64,000 nt of DNA from UPXZ01 sp964498765 (lineage in GTDB: Bacteria; Bacteroidota; Bacteroidia; Bacteroidales; Paludibacteraceae). The notes under the pieces were generated by a model that searched no databases, was not told the DNA's origin, and saw nothing but the letters and a program-made list of their open reading frames with translations. Position numbers and translations under genes: made by a program. Below, piece after piece: positions 52,846 to 61,683 of this stretch. Position 1 is the stretch's first letter, and every line of letters begins with the position of its first letter. The stretch covers positions 1 through 64,000 of the forward strand of contig CAZCIU010000005.1 of assembly GCA_964498765.1 (NCBI GenBank), given 5' to 3'.

Positions 52846-55176
52846 ATGAGATTATTCCAGAAAATCAGGCTGGCTGTTTTGGCATTTTTAGTCATTGCAG
52901 GCACTGCGGCTCTTCAGGCCGAAAACGCGAATTATCAGGTAGTTCCATTACCGAGTTCAATTAAAATGGACAAAGGAGCTGCATTTGTGATGAATGCGAA
53001 GACAAAAATTGTATATCCGAAAGGAAACGTGAAAATGCAGAAAAATGCAGAATTGCTTTCTGAGTATCTTCAACTTCAAACCGGCTTAAAACTTAGCACT
53101 GCCACTTCCGGCAGCAGCAATGCCATTATACTGCAAAACAAGCTAAAATCGACTAACAAAGAAAAATATACCATCAAAGTTAGCAAAAAAAGCATTGTGA
53201 TAAATGGAGCAAACGAAGCCGCCAATTTCCTTGGAATTCAGACACTTCGCAAAGCTACACCGATTGCAAAAACTGCCAGCGTAACTTTTCCTGCCGTGAG
53301 CATTACTGACGAGCCTCGTTTTGGTTATCGTGGAATGCACCTGGATATTGCCCGCCATTTTGAGCCGGTAGAATTTGTAAAAAAATACATCGATATGATT
53401 GTATTGCACAATATGAACACCTTCCACTGGCATTTGACTGATGACCAAGGATGGCGTATTGAAATAAAAAAATATCCGAAACTGACCGAAGTAGGTGCGT
53501 GGCGCACAGAAACCGTTATTGGACACAATACCGGAAAATTTAACGGAAAACCACACGGCGGATTTTACACGCAAGCTGAAATTCTTGACGTTGTAAAATA
53601 TGCTGCCGATCGTCATATCACCATCATTCCAGAAGTCGATTTACCGGGACACATGCTGGCTGCATTGGCGTCATATCCGCATCTTGGCTGTACCGGCGGA
53701 CCATACGAAGTAGAAAAAACCTGGGGCGTTTTTGACGATGTGCTTTGTGCCGGACAAGAAGAAACTTACACGTTTTTGGAAGGAGTTTTCGATGAAGTGC
53801 TGGAACTTTTCCCATCCAAATACATCCACATTGGTGGCGACGAAAGTCCGAAAGTTCGTTGGGAAAAATGTCCACGTTGTCAGGCTAAAATAAAAGAACT
53901 GGGCTTGAAAGACGACGCGAAACACAAAAAAGAATTCTACCTGCAAAGCTACGTGATGGAACGTATGGAAAAATACCTGAACGACAAAGGTCGCCAAATC
54001 ATCGGCTGGGACGAGATTTTGGAAGGAAAACTGGCACCTAATGCTACGGTTATGTCTTGGCGTGGAATGGACGGCGGCGTAGAAGCGGCTCGCATGGGTC
54101 ACGATGTGATCATGACGCCCGGAAGTCACGTCTATTTTGACCACTATCAAACCACCGATACGAAAAACGAACCCGAAGCCATTGGCGGATATTCACCGGT
54201 TTCGAGAGTGTATGAGTTTGAGCCGGTTCCGGCTATTTTGAATGAAAAAGAAAGAAAACATATCCTGGGCGCACAGGCTAATATCTGGACAGAATACATT
54301 CCAAATTCCCGTCAGGTAGAATATATGGCAATGCCACGTATGGCGGCACTTAGCGAAGTTCAGTGGATGCAGCCGAACAAGAAAAATTACCTGGATTTCT
54401 TGAAACGTTTGCCACGATTAATTGCAATGTATGATTTGCTGGACTACAATTACGCAACGCATATTTTTGACGTTCAAGCCACGCTTACACCTAATCCAAA
54501 AACAGGTGCATTGGAAGTGGAATTTGCTACAATCGACGATGCAACGGTGTATTATACATTGGATGGCACTACACCAACCAAAAATTCAAAACAATATACA
54601 AGCAAATTTGACATTAAAGAAAGTGCTGATATTCGTGCGGTAGCCATTCGTGATAATGGAAAAGAAAGCCGCGTTTACAGCGAAAAATTCTCACTAAGCA
54701 AATCAAGTTTGAAACCAATCAAACTGCTGACTACACCGGCTTCAAGCTACGCTTACACGGGCGAAACAATGCTTAATGACGGACTTCACGGAATTGATGT
54801 AAACTACAAAACCGGTCGCTGGATGGGCTTCCAAAACAACGACATTGTGGCTGTAATTGACCTGCAAAATCCTACTCAAATTTCCAAAGCAACCATCCAA
54901 ACTGCCGTAAATACCGGCGACTGGATTTTGGATGCAAAAAGCTTCCGCATCGAAGTGTCTGATGATGGTACGAACTACCGTTTTGTAGCCGGAATTGAAA
55001 CCGACGCCAATATGAAACAGGCACATTGGAAAGATGTAATGAAACACACCGTTACTTTCGCACCTCTGACAACCCGCTACGTAAAAGTAACCGTGGAAAC
55101 ATTCAAAAGCTTCCCAAAATGGCACGGAGCCGAAGCACCTGCTTTTGTTTTCGTAGATGAAATTTCATTGGATTAA
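52846..55176 (+). CDS. beta-N-acetylhexosaminidase (GH20)
   Basis: 776 aa with a signal peptide (LAVLAFLVIAGTAALQA). Residues ~28-150 form the GH20b domain. The catalytic barrel has HWHLTDDQGWRIEIKKYP and the active pair D332-E333 in HIGGDESPK, with WDEILEGKLAPNATVMSW later. After it comes a short chitobiase-type C-terminal domain (VYYTLDGTTPTKNSKQYTS) and an F5/8 type C (CBM32-like) domain at the end. It removes terminal GlcNAc or GalNAc from glycans or chitin fragments in the periplasm. No T9SS domain. It shares an operon with cutC. Confidence 0.95.
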   Translation: MRLFQKIRLAVLAFLVIAGTAALQAENANYQVVPLPSSIKMDKGAAFVMNAKTKIVYPKGNVKMQKNAELLSEYLQLQTGLKLSTATSGSSNAIILQNKLKSTNKEKYTIKVSKKSIVINGANEAANFLGIQTLRKATPIAKTASVTFPAVSITDEPRFGYRGMHLDIARHFEPVEFVKKYIDMIVLHNMNTFHWHLTDDQGWRIEIKKYPKLTEVGAWRTETVIGHNTGKFNGKPHGGFYTQAEILDVVKYAADRHITIIPEVDLPGHMLAALASYPHLGCTGGPYEVEKTWGVFDDVLCAGQEETYTFLEGVFDEVLELFPSKYIHIGGDESPKVRWEKCPRCQAKIKELGLKDDAKHKKEFYLQSYVMERMEKYLNDKGRQIIGWDEILEGKLAPNATVMSWRGMDGGVEAARMGHDVIMTPGSHVYFDHYQTTDTKNEPEAIGGYSPVSRVYEFEPVPAILNEKERKHILGAQANIWTEYIPNSRQVEYMAMPRMAALSEVQWMQPNKKNYLDFLKRLPRLIAMYDLLDYNYATHIFDVQATLTPNPKTGALEVEFATIDDATVYYTLDGTTPTKNSKQYTSKFDIKESADIRAVAIRDNGKESRVYSEKFSLSKSSLKPIKLLTTPASSYAYTGETMLNDGLHGIDVNYKTGRWMGFQNNDIVAVIDLQNPTQISKATIQTAVNTGDWILDAKSFRIEVSDDGTNYRFVAGIETDANMKQAHWKDVMKHTVTFAPLTTRYVKVTVETFKSFPKWHGAEAPAFVFVDEISLD

Positions 55177-55195
55177 TCTCTATAATAAAGATACA

Positions 55196-55230
55196 AAAAA
55201 ACGCATTGCAGTCATTGCAATGCGTTTTTT
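55196..55230. terminator. bidirectional terminator
   Basis: A perfect 15-bp stem, AAAAAACGCATTGCA with TGCAATGCGTTTTTT, around a 5-base loop, between convergent genes. Confidence 0.92.
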
Positions 55231-55250
55231 GTATTCTCTAAACCGAAGGA

Positions 55251-55526
55251 CTAACTCACTTCTGCTTCTACATCCACTACTTCGTTTCCACGTTTGCTGT
55301 CGTAATTATCCACTATTTTATCCAAAATGGCGATAATCACGTAGGGTGCAGCCAGTTTTGCCACGTTGGTTATTGCATTTACGCTTTTAGTCGCTTTTCC
55401 TTTCGTTGCATAAAGATACAATCCGCCGCCAATCGCTGCTCCCACTATAAAACCTATTGGTAATTTCGACGCTTTTTCCTTAACTATCTTCAGAACTTTG
55501 TCCTTTTTTGTTTCTACAGTTTCCAT
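55251..55526 (-). CDS. small membrane protein, unknown
   Basis: 91 aa. The first ~22 residues are lysine-rich and cytoplasmic, followed by a glycine-rich membrane helix (IGFIVGAAIGGGLYLYA) and a second hydrophobic stretch (VAKLAAPYVIIAILDKIV). The tail is acidic. It resembles small glycine-zipper membrane proteins in general form, without a recognised family. The leader carries copy B of the ATAACGCGTAGC repeat about 20 bases before the start codon. Confidence 0.65.
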   Translation of the reverse strand: METVETKKDKVLKIVKEKASKLPIGFIVGAAIGGGLYLYATKGKATKSVNAITNVAKLAAPYVIIAILDKIVDNYDSKRGNEVVDVEAEVS

Positions 55527-55546
55527 AATTATTTAGTTTATAGTTA

Positions 55547-55600
55547 TATACTTCGTGTTATTTGTTTCACGTTATTAAATTGTTTTTCGCTACGCGTTAT
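55547..55600 (-). repeat. ATAACGCGTAGCAAA-type dispersed repeat, copy B
   Basis: Read on the minus strand it aligns with 8079-8131 over about 53 positions, about 80% identical by eye. As with copy A, it lies just upstream of a start codon and in the sense direction of that gene. The remainder of the 55527-55728 gap is AT-rich with nothing else I can name. Confidence 0.6.
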
Positions 55601-55728
55601 AACTCACTTTCTCATCTTCACTCTCAAATCTCCAAACTTAGTGCTTAATTAAAACACACGCTAAGTAATTTTAGTTTAGAAATTTCTTAATAAAAACTTA
55701 TAATTTCGGTCAATTCTGTAAGATTGAT

Positions 55729-55736
55729 TATTTTTG
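55729..55736 (+). promoter_or_regulatory. -7 box for murF, which decides its start
   Basis: TATTTTTG lies 14 bases before the ATG at 55751. It falls inside the longer reading that begins at 55724, so that reading cannot be the start of the protein if this is the promoter. Confidence 0.55.
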
Positions 55737-55750
55737 TAAAAAATTTGAGA

Positions 55751-57052
55751 ATGAAGCTCTACGATATATTTCTGAAACACCCGATAATTTGCACGGACAG
55801 TCGAAATTGCCCGGCGGGTTCGCTGTTTTTTGCTTTGAAAGGCGACAATTTTGATGCCAATTCTTTTGCTCTTTCAGCTCTCGAGAAAGGCTGTTCATAC
55901 GCCGTGATTGATAATGCAGAATACGCTGTGGACGAACGATTTATTGTAGTTGATGATGTATTAGAAACATTGCAGGAATTAGCTCGTTTTCATCGGGATA
56001 GTCTTGGAACGCGCATTATCGGCATTACCGGAACTAACGGCAAAACGACTACCAAAGAACTGATTGCGGCAGTTTTGATGCAGAAATTCAACACGCATTT
56101 TACGCAGGGAAATTTCAACAATCATATCGGCGTGCCGCTCACATTGTTGCAATTGAAGCCCGAACACGAGATTGCCGTGATAGAAATGGGTGCAAATCAT
56201 CCGGGCGAAATAAAAATGCTTGCCGAGATTGCTTGTCCTGATTTCGGAATAATAACGAATGTGGGCAAAGCTCACTTGGAAGGTTTTGGTTCATTTGAAG
56301 GCGTGAAAAGCACCAAAGCAGAACTTTACGATTATATTTATAAAAATTCCGAGAAAATTTTCCTAAATACCGGAAATGAACATTTGGTGGAAATGGCGGA
56401 AAAATCGGAATTTACTGATGCAGAAAGGATTTTAGCATATCAATTAGACAGCGAAATCAACGGAAAATTAGCTACGGGACACATTACTTCTTGCAGTCCA
56501 TTGCTTGAAATGGAGTGCGAAACCAGCGAAGGAAAATTTGATGTAAAAACTCGTTTGATTGGCACTTATAACGCTGAAAATGTATTGGCTGCCGTGGCAA
56601 TTGGAACGAATTTCGGGCTGAAAAACTCAGAAATAAAAGTCGGGCTGGAAAATTACACACCGCAAAACAATCGCTCGCAATTTACTCAAACAGAACGAAA
56701 TAAGCTTATCATTGACGCCTACAACGCTAATCCGACGAGTATGCGAGCTGCGATTTTGAACTTTGCACAGATGGACGCCGACGATAAAGTGCTGATTATT
56801 GGCGATATGCTGGAACTTGGCAGTCAGTCGGAAGCAGAGCATCAAAACATTGTGGATTTGGCCAAAGAAAAAGCTTTCACGGACGTTTTTTTGGTGGGAA
56901 AATGTTTCCAGAAAACAAACAGCGATTTCACGAAATTTGAAAATGTAAACGAGCTAAACGCATTCTTACAAAATAATCCACTGAAAAACCGTTTTATCCT
57001 AATAAAAGGTTCTCACGGAATACATTTAGAAAAAATTATAACTGAATTATAA
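55751..57052 (+). CDS. murF: UDP-N-acetylmuramoyl-tripeptide--D-alanyl-D-alanine ligase
   Basis: 433 aa from the ATG at 55751; the reading from 55724 adds 9 residues that overlap a promoter box. It joins D-Ala-D-Ala to UDP-MurNAc-tripeptide in the cytoplasm, the last step of the peptidoglycan precursor. The N-terminal domain (DSRNCPAGSLFFALKGDNFD) binds the UDP substrate, the ATP loop is GITGTNGKTTTKE (from residue 91), and VIEMGANHPGEI and IIDAYNANPTSMRAAI are further Mur ligase motifs. It lies outside the usual dcw cluster, as in other Bacteroidetes. The gene at 57082 follows by 29 bases. Confidence 0.95.
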   Translation: MKLYDIFLKHPIICTDSRNCPAGSLFFALKGDNFDANSFALSALEKGCSYAVIDNAEYAVDERFIVVDDVLETLQELARFHRDSLGTRIIGITGTNGKTTTKELIAAVLMQKFNTHFTQGNFNNHIGVPLTLLQLKPEHEIAVIEMGANHPGEIKMLAEIACPDFGIITNVGKAHLEGFGSFEGVKSTKAELYDYIYKNSEKIFLNTGNEHLVEMAEKSEFTDAERILAYQLDSEINGKLATGHITSCSPLLEMECETSEGKFDVKTRLIGTYNAENVLAAVAIGTNFGLKNSEIKVGLENYTPQNNRSQFTQTERNKLIIDAYNANPTSMRAAILNFAQMDADDKVLIIGDMLELGSQSEAEHQNIVDLAKEKAFTDVFLVGKCFQKTNSDFTKFENVNELNAFLQNNPLKNRFILIKGSHGIHLEKIITEL

Positions 57053-57081
57053 GGGCTCACAACCCTAAAGACACGAGAAAT

Positions 57082-57975
57082 ATGGACAAAAAGAAATTAA
57101 CCATTTTACTTACATCCTTGGGTGTTTTAATTGCCGCTCTGGTGGTTGGCTTGATTATTTTTATGAATAAATCAAACAAGCAAAGCCAACAAATAGCTCA
57201 AACAGAGCAATTTATGGAAGAAGAAAAACAACAAATGGTTACCGAAATTGATGCAATGGCGGGCGAAATGGACGGATTTAGCGTCTATGTTCACAATGAT
57301 TCGCTGCTTCGCGAGTACGATATGCAAAAGCAGAAAATCAAAGATTTGCAGGACGAACTTCGCCGTACGAAAGCCACGGACGCCAAGCGGATTGCCGAAC
57401 TGAAAGGCGAAATTGCTACTTTGCGTAAGCTTTTGGCGCATTATGTTCGTCAGATTGACTCGCTGAATGTGGCCAATCAGCGCCTTACAAGCGAGAATAT
57501 AGACGTAAAACAACGTTATGAAAACGTTTCTGCCAAAGCCGAACGCCTTGCGATGGACAAAGAAAATCTGAGCGAAGTTGTAACGCGTGCAGCCGTTTTG
57601 GAATTGTACAATTTCGGATTTTCAGGTCTTGACGACCGCAACCGTAAAACCGATCGTTCGAGCCGAATGACGAATTTGAAATTTAACTTTACCATCGGAA
57701 AAAACATCACAGCCGAGCCGGGACCAAAAACCGTATATCTGCGTCTGACACGTCCGGACAGCGAAGTGATGCAAAAAGGAAATTCTACTTTTCCTTATGA
57801 AAATAAGAACATTGCCTACTCGCTCAGCAAAGAATTTGAATACACCGGCGAAGCTCACAGCGATGCACTCTACTGGAAAGTGGAGGAAATTTTGCAATTA
57901 GGCACGTATCAAGCCGATTTTTTTGCTGACGGAAACAGAATTGGAAGTTTCTCATTCAGAATAGAAAAAAAATAG
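57082..57975 (+). CDS. membrane protein with long coiled coil, unknown
   Basis: 297 aa. One membrane helix (LTILLTSLGVLIAALVVGLI) near the N-terminus, then about 140 residues of coiled coil (QKIKDLQDELRRTKATDAKR and IAELKGEIATLRKLLAHYV) and a beta-rich C-terminal domain of about 110 aa (GPKTVYLRLTRPDSEVMQKG). The overall plan suggests a periplasmic protein anchored in the inner membrane. No named family. It is 29 bases after murF and probably in the same transcript, so a cell-wall role is possible but unproven. Confidence 0.75.
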   Translation: MDKKKLTILLTSLGVLIAALVVGLIIFMNKSNKQSQQIAQTEQFMEEEKQQMVTEIDAMAGEMDGFSVYVHNDSLLREYDMQKQKIKDLQDELRRTKATDAKRIAELKGEIATLRKLLAHYVRQIDSLNVANQRLTSENIDVKQRYENVSAKAERLAMDKENLSEVVTRAAVLELYNFGFSGLDDRNRKTDRSSRMTNLKFNFTIGKNITAEPGPKTVYLRLTRPDSEVMQKGNSTFPYENKNIAYSLSKEFEYTGEAHSDALYWKVEEILQLGTYQADFFADGNRIGSFSFRIEKK

Positions 57976-58010
57976 TATCTTTACGCATTGAAAATTTTCG
58001 AAATTTATTG

Positions 58011-58018
58011 TAGATTTG
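58011..58018 (+). promoter_or_regulatory. -7 box for the FKBP gene
   Basis: TAGATTTG fits TAnnTTTG, with ATTG at 57987-57990 (N20) as a partial -33 box. Confidence 0.55.
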
Positions 58019-58085
58019 AACACTTTATCGTCAAATAGGTTTCATAAAAATCATTTGACTTAAAATATAAAACATATTTTCCCTT

Positions 58086-58610
58086 ATGAAATTCAAACAT
58101 TTCCTATTAATATTAGTAGTTTCTACTTTCGCCATTTTTACTTCCTGTGTCAAATCAGACGATTATATCGACTGGAAAGTGATGAATGACGAGTGGCTGG
58201 CTGCAAATAATGAAAGCAAAGTGAGCTATCCGTTCAATTGGACCATCGATGTACTGAAAGCTCCGGTCATTCAGTCAGAATTCCAAACCACAGAATCCGG
58301 CATCAAATACAAAATGCTTCGTCAAGGAAATCCGACCGAGAAAAAGCCAAATTTGACCAGCCATGTTTACGTTACTTACGAAGGAAAATTGATAGATGGC
58401 ACCAGTTTTGACAGTGGTGTGGAAAGTTATTTGGGACAAACATTCGCTTTATCTCAAGGATTTCAGGAAATTATTTTGAAAATGCACATTGGTGATATTT
58501 ATGAATTATACGTTCCTCACACGCTTGGTTACGGTTCAAAAGGAACTTTCAAAGTACCGCCATACTCTGTTTTAACATTCCGCGTAGAGCTTACAGACGC
58601 CATAAATTAA
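58086..58610 (+). CDS. FKBP-type peptidyl-prolyl isomerase lipoprotein
   Basis: 174 aa. ILVVSTFAIFTSCVKSDD is a lipoprotein signal with Cys at residue 21. Residues ~85-172 form an FKBP domain: VYVTYEGKLIDGTSFDSG is the family signature, followed by FQEIILKMHIGDIYELYVP and GYGSKGTFKVPPYSVLTF. It speeds cis-trans isomerisation of proline bonds in the periplasm, helping envelope proteins fold. First gene of a plus-strand series; the TPM protein follows 7 bases later. Confidence 0.92.
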   Translation: MKFKHFLLILVVSTFAIFTSCVKSDDYIDWKVMNDEWLAANNESKVSYPFNWTIDVLKAPVIQSEFQTTESGIKYKMLRQGNPTEKKPNLTSHVYVTYEGKLIDGTSFDSGVESYLGQTFALSQGFQEIILKMHIGDIYELYVPHTLGYGSKGTFKVPPYSVLTFRVELTDAIN

Positions 58611-58617
58611 TATCGAA

Positions 58618-59958
58618 ATGAGACTTGGCATTGCAATATTACTTAGTTTTTTTGCAATTTCGGTTTTCGGACAGAGAGCTTACACAGTAGAAACTGTTCC
58701 AAACCCGCAAGAAGCTGCAATTCCAAGTTTTGTGAGCGATCCGGATAATATTCTTAAGCCCGAAACAGAACAAATCATCAACGTTCAGATTGATTCGCTT
58801 TGGAAAGTCAACAACACCGAGTTAGTTGTGGTGATGCTTGGTTCCATTGGATACGACAACGAAGATGAATTTGCCAACCGACTTTTTAATCTCTGGAAAA
58901 TTGGGGGAAAATCGCAGAATAACGGTGTAATGCTGCTTGTTGTGCAGGATATTCGTCGAGTGGTAATCCGCACAGGATATGGCGTAGAAGGCATTTTGCC
59001 GGACATTACCGCCAATCGAATAATCTCTGAAGCCATTTTTCCTGAATTCAAAAATGGAAATTACGATGCGGGCGTTATTGCCGGTGTTGACAGAATTATT
59101 CGCACTGTTCGCGAAGAACCATTCGTAAAAGAAGTGCGCAAACCCATCAATTGGAGCGAAGTACTTCCATACGCTGCAGCCGCTTACGTCCTTTTTATGC
59201 TGCTTACCTGGCTTTGGATTTCTACCGCCGTCAGAAAAGTGCATCAAAACAAAGTCCTATCTACCAATTTGGCTCGCTACAAAGCCATAAAAGACCAAAA
59301 TAAAGCTACATATGCCATTTCGGCATTCACATTTCCGCTGATTGCGTTTTTTGCAATATTATTATTGTCTCGATTTGAGTACGTGCTTTTGCTGCTTCCT
59401 GCGCCAATAGCAGCTTTGCCGGCCTATTTTTATGGAAAATGGCAAATGAATCGTGCTCGTAAAGCACCAATTCCTTGTAATGCTTGTGGAAATAAAATGC
59501 ACATGCTTTCTGAGCGTGAGGAAGATACTCGCCTGAAAGTGGCTCAGCAATTTGAAGAAAAACTGAACAGCGTAGATTACGATGTATTTCTTTGCGATTC
59601 GTGCCAAAACGAGGCGGTATTTTCATTGGATAAATTCAACACTTATACTCGTTGTCCGCGCTGCAATACTAAGGCTTATATTCTTGACTCTAAACGCACC
59701 ATTCTGATGCCGACTTATTTCAATTCAGGCACTCAACGAAGCACTTTCAAATGTAAATTCTGTGGATTTGAAGATCATAACGACACGAAAATCCCAAGAT
59801 TAAGAAGAACCGCGGCATTTACCGGCGGAGCTGTAGGTGGTGGAGTTTTCAGTGGTCGAGGCGGTTTTGGCGGAGGAAGCTTCGGAGGCGGTGGCTTTGG
59901 CGGAGGCGGTTTTGGTGGTGGAATGACCGGCGGCGGTGGAGCTTCGGGAGGATGGTAG
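58618..59958 (+). CDS. TPM-domain membrane protein with CxxC zinc-ribbon pairs and Gly-rich tail
   Basis: 446 aa with a signal peptide (LGIAILLSFFAISVFGQ). Residues ~30-165 are a TPM domain (IPSFVSDPDNILKPETEQII, VVMLGSIGYDNEDEFANRLF). A helix at ~182-202 and two more at ~240-275 follow. The cytoplasmic part carries four CxxC pairs (CNAC, CDSC, CPRC, CKFC), enough for two zinc ribbons. The end is Gly/Phe-rich (SFGGGGFGGGGFGGGMTGGG), as in many TPM proteins. TPM proteins are linked to membrane and photosystem repair, but function in Bacteroidetes is uncertain. It is encoded just before LemA, a pairing often seen. Confidence 0.9.
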   Translation: MRLGIAILLSFFAISVFGQRAYTVETVPNPQEAAIPSFVSDPDNILKPETEQIINVQIDSLWKVNNTELVVVMLGSIGYDNEDEFANRLFNLWKIGGKSQNNGVMLLVVQDIRRVVIRTGYGVEGILPDITANRIISEAIFPEFKNGNYDAGVIAGVDRIIRTVREEPFVKEVRKPINWSEVLPYAAAAYVLFMLLTWLWISTAVRKVHQNKVLSTNLARYKAIKDQNKATYAISAFTFPLIAFFAILLLSRFEYVLLLLPAPIAALPAYFYGKWQMNRARKAPIPCNACGNKMHMLSEREEDTRLKVAQQFEEKLNSVDYDVFLCDSCQNEAVFSLDKFNTYTRCPRCNTKAYILDSKRTILMPTYFNSGTQRSTFKCKFCGFEDHNDTKIPRLRRTAAFTGGAVGGGVFSGRGGFGGGSFGGGGFGGGGFGGGMTGGGGASGGW

Positions 59959-60030
59959 AGTTAGTTGAAAGTTTGTAAAGTAAAAAGTTTCAAGTAAAAA
60001 TAAAAATCAATATTTTATAAATCAAAAATC

Positions 60031-60615
60031 ATGAAAAAGAGTGGAATTATAATTATTTTGGCAATTCTTGCCGTTTTGGTATTTTGGGGAATGGGCGGCT
60101 ACAACGGTCTTGTATCTTCTCAGGAAGCATTAAACAAATCGTGGGCTAATGTAGAAAATCAGTATCAGCGTCGCGCGGATTTGATTCCGAATTTGGTGGA
60201 AACTGTAAAAGGTTACGCAAAACACGAAAGCGGAACACTGGAAGCTGTGGTAAATGCTCGTTCGAGAGCTACTCAAATGACCGTAGATCCAAACAATTTG
60301 ACACCTGAAAAATTGCAGGAATTTCAAGCAGCACAAGGCGAATTGAGCAATGCGCTTGGTCGTTTGCTTTTGCTTCGCGAAGCCTATCCGGATTTGAAAG
60401 CAAATGTGAATTTCCAGGATTTACAAAAACAACTGGAAGGCACCGAAAACCGAATTACAGTTGCGCGAGATGCGTTCAACCAAGAAGTTCAAAACTACAA
60501 TACGCAAGTAAGACAGTTTCCAAAAAACATCCTTGCCGGAATTTTCGGATTTGAGCGCAAACCTACATTTGAAGCGGAAGCTGGCGCGGATAAAGCACCG
60601 GAAGTGAAGTTCTAA
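60031..60615 (+). CDS. lemA: LemA family protein
   Basis: 194 aa. An N-terminal membrane helix (GIIIILAILAVLVFWGMGGYNG) is followed by the LemA core: LVSSQEALNKSWANVENQYQ, RRADLIPNLVETVKGYAKHE and LENR-type NRITVARDAFNQEVQNYNT. The last part (FGFERKPTFEAEAGADKA) is a usual LemA tail. These helical membrane proteins commonly pair with TPM proteins, as here (72 bases after the TPM gene). Role in envelope maintenance is suspected, not settled. Confidence 0.95.
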   Translation: MKKSGIIIILAILAVLVFWGMGGYNGLVSSQEALNKSWANVENQYQRRADLIPNLVETVKGYAKHESGTLEAVVNARSRATQMTVDPNNLTPEKLQEFQAAQGELSNALGRLLLLREAYPDLKANVNFQDLQKQLEGTENRITVARDAFNQEVQNYNTQVRQFPKNILAGIFGFERKPTFEAEAGADKAPEVKF

Positions 60616-60647
60616 GCCAATTTTGGTTTACAATAAAAATCAATCAG

Positions 60648-61658
60648 ATGGAATATATCCCAAATCCCAAAAGGTATTCCGACTCAGTTGGATACAATTA
60701 TTGTGGCAGAAGTGGATTGCAACTTCCACGGATTTCACTTGGACTGTGGCACAACTTTGGCGATGTGAATGACCTTGCCGAAGCCCGAAAAATGCTGACT
60801 ACGGCGTTTGACAATGGCATTACTCACTTTGATTTGGCGAATAATTACGGAACGCCATTCGGAAGTGCAGAAACGAATTTTGGTAAATTTATCAAAAATG
60901 ACTTCGCACCTTTCCGCGACGAACTGATTATTAGCACTAAAGCCGGACACTTGATGTGGGACGGTCCTTATGGCGATTGGGGTTCGCGCAAATACATTAT
61001 CGCCAGCATCAATCAAAGTTTGAAGCGAATGGGCTTGGAGTATGTGGATATTTTCTATTCGCATCGTTACGACCCAAATACGCCGCTGGAAGAGACAATG
61101 GGCGCATTATCCGACATAGTAAAGCAAGGAAAAGCACTCTACGTGGGCATTTCAAAATATCCGTCCAACAAAGCACGCGAAGCCTATCGGTTGCTCCGTG
61201 AAAACGGCACGCCTTGCCTTATTCATCAGGATCGATACAATCTTTTCAGTCGTGAAGTGGAGCAATCCATTTTCCCGTTGGTGGAAGAAAAAGGCATCGG
61301 ATTTATTGGATTTTCGCCTTTGGCGCAAGGAATGCTGAGTGATAAATACCTGAAAGGTATTCCTGCAAACTCACGTGCGGGACAGGAATTTGGTTTCTTG
61401 AAAAAAGAGCAAATCACACCCGAAACAGTGCAAAAAATCAAACGATTGAATGATTTTGCGAAAAAACGAAAACAAACGCTGGCGCAAATGGCACTTGCGT
61501 GGTGTTTAAACGATAAAAGAGTGACGTCTGTGATTGTTGGGACAAGTTCCGTAAAACAACTAAACGACAATATAAAAGCACTGGATAATTTACATTTTAC
61601 AGATGATGAATTGTGGCTGATTGGTGAAATTGCTGCTAATATTTTGCCGGAAGCCTAA
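60648..61658 (+). CDS. aldo/keto reductase (YghZ type)
   Basis: 336 aa, full length. NADPH-dependent reductase of the AKR superfamily, close to YghZ and voltage-gated K-channel beta-type members. The start YNYCGRSGLQLPRISLGLWH, the catalytic region FDLANNYGTPFGSAETNFG with Asp/Tyr, Lys in ISTKAGHLMW, and His in FYSHRYDPNTPLEETM are all present, as is the cofactor loop GTSSVKQLNDNIKAL. It reduces small aldehydes such as methylglyoxal in relatives. It lies 32 bases after lemA and is probably transcribed with it. Confidence 0.93.
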   Translation: MEYIPNPKRYSDSVGYNYCGRSGLQLPRISLGLWHNFGDVNDLAEARKMLTTAFDNGITHFDLANNYGTPFGSAETNFGKFIKNDFAPFRDELIISTKAGHLMWDGPYGDWGSRKYIIASINQSLKRMGLEYVDIFYSHRYDPNTPLEETMGALSDIVKQGKALYVGISKYPSNKAREAYRLLRENGTPCLIHQDRYNLFSREVEQSIFPLVEEKGIGFIGFSPLAQGMLSDKYLKGIPANSRAGQEFGFLKKEQITPETVQKIKRLNDFAKKRKQTLAQMALAWCLNDKRVTSVIVGTSSVKQLNDNIKALDNLHFTDDELWLIGEIAANILPEA

Positions 61659-61683
61659 TAGAATAATGAATTAAAAATTGCTG

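Noticed and set aside
35147..55176. Classical polysaccharide utilization locus
   Set aside because: No SusC/SusD pair and no hybrid sensor or ECF sigma/anti-sigma pair; genes lie on both strands in separate units.
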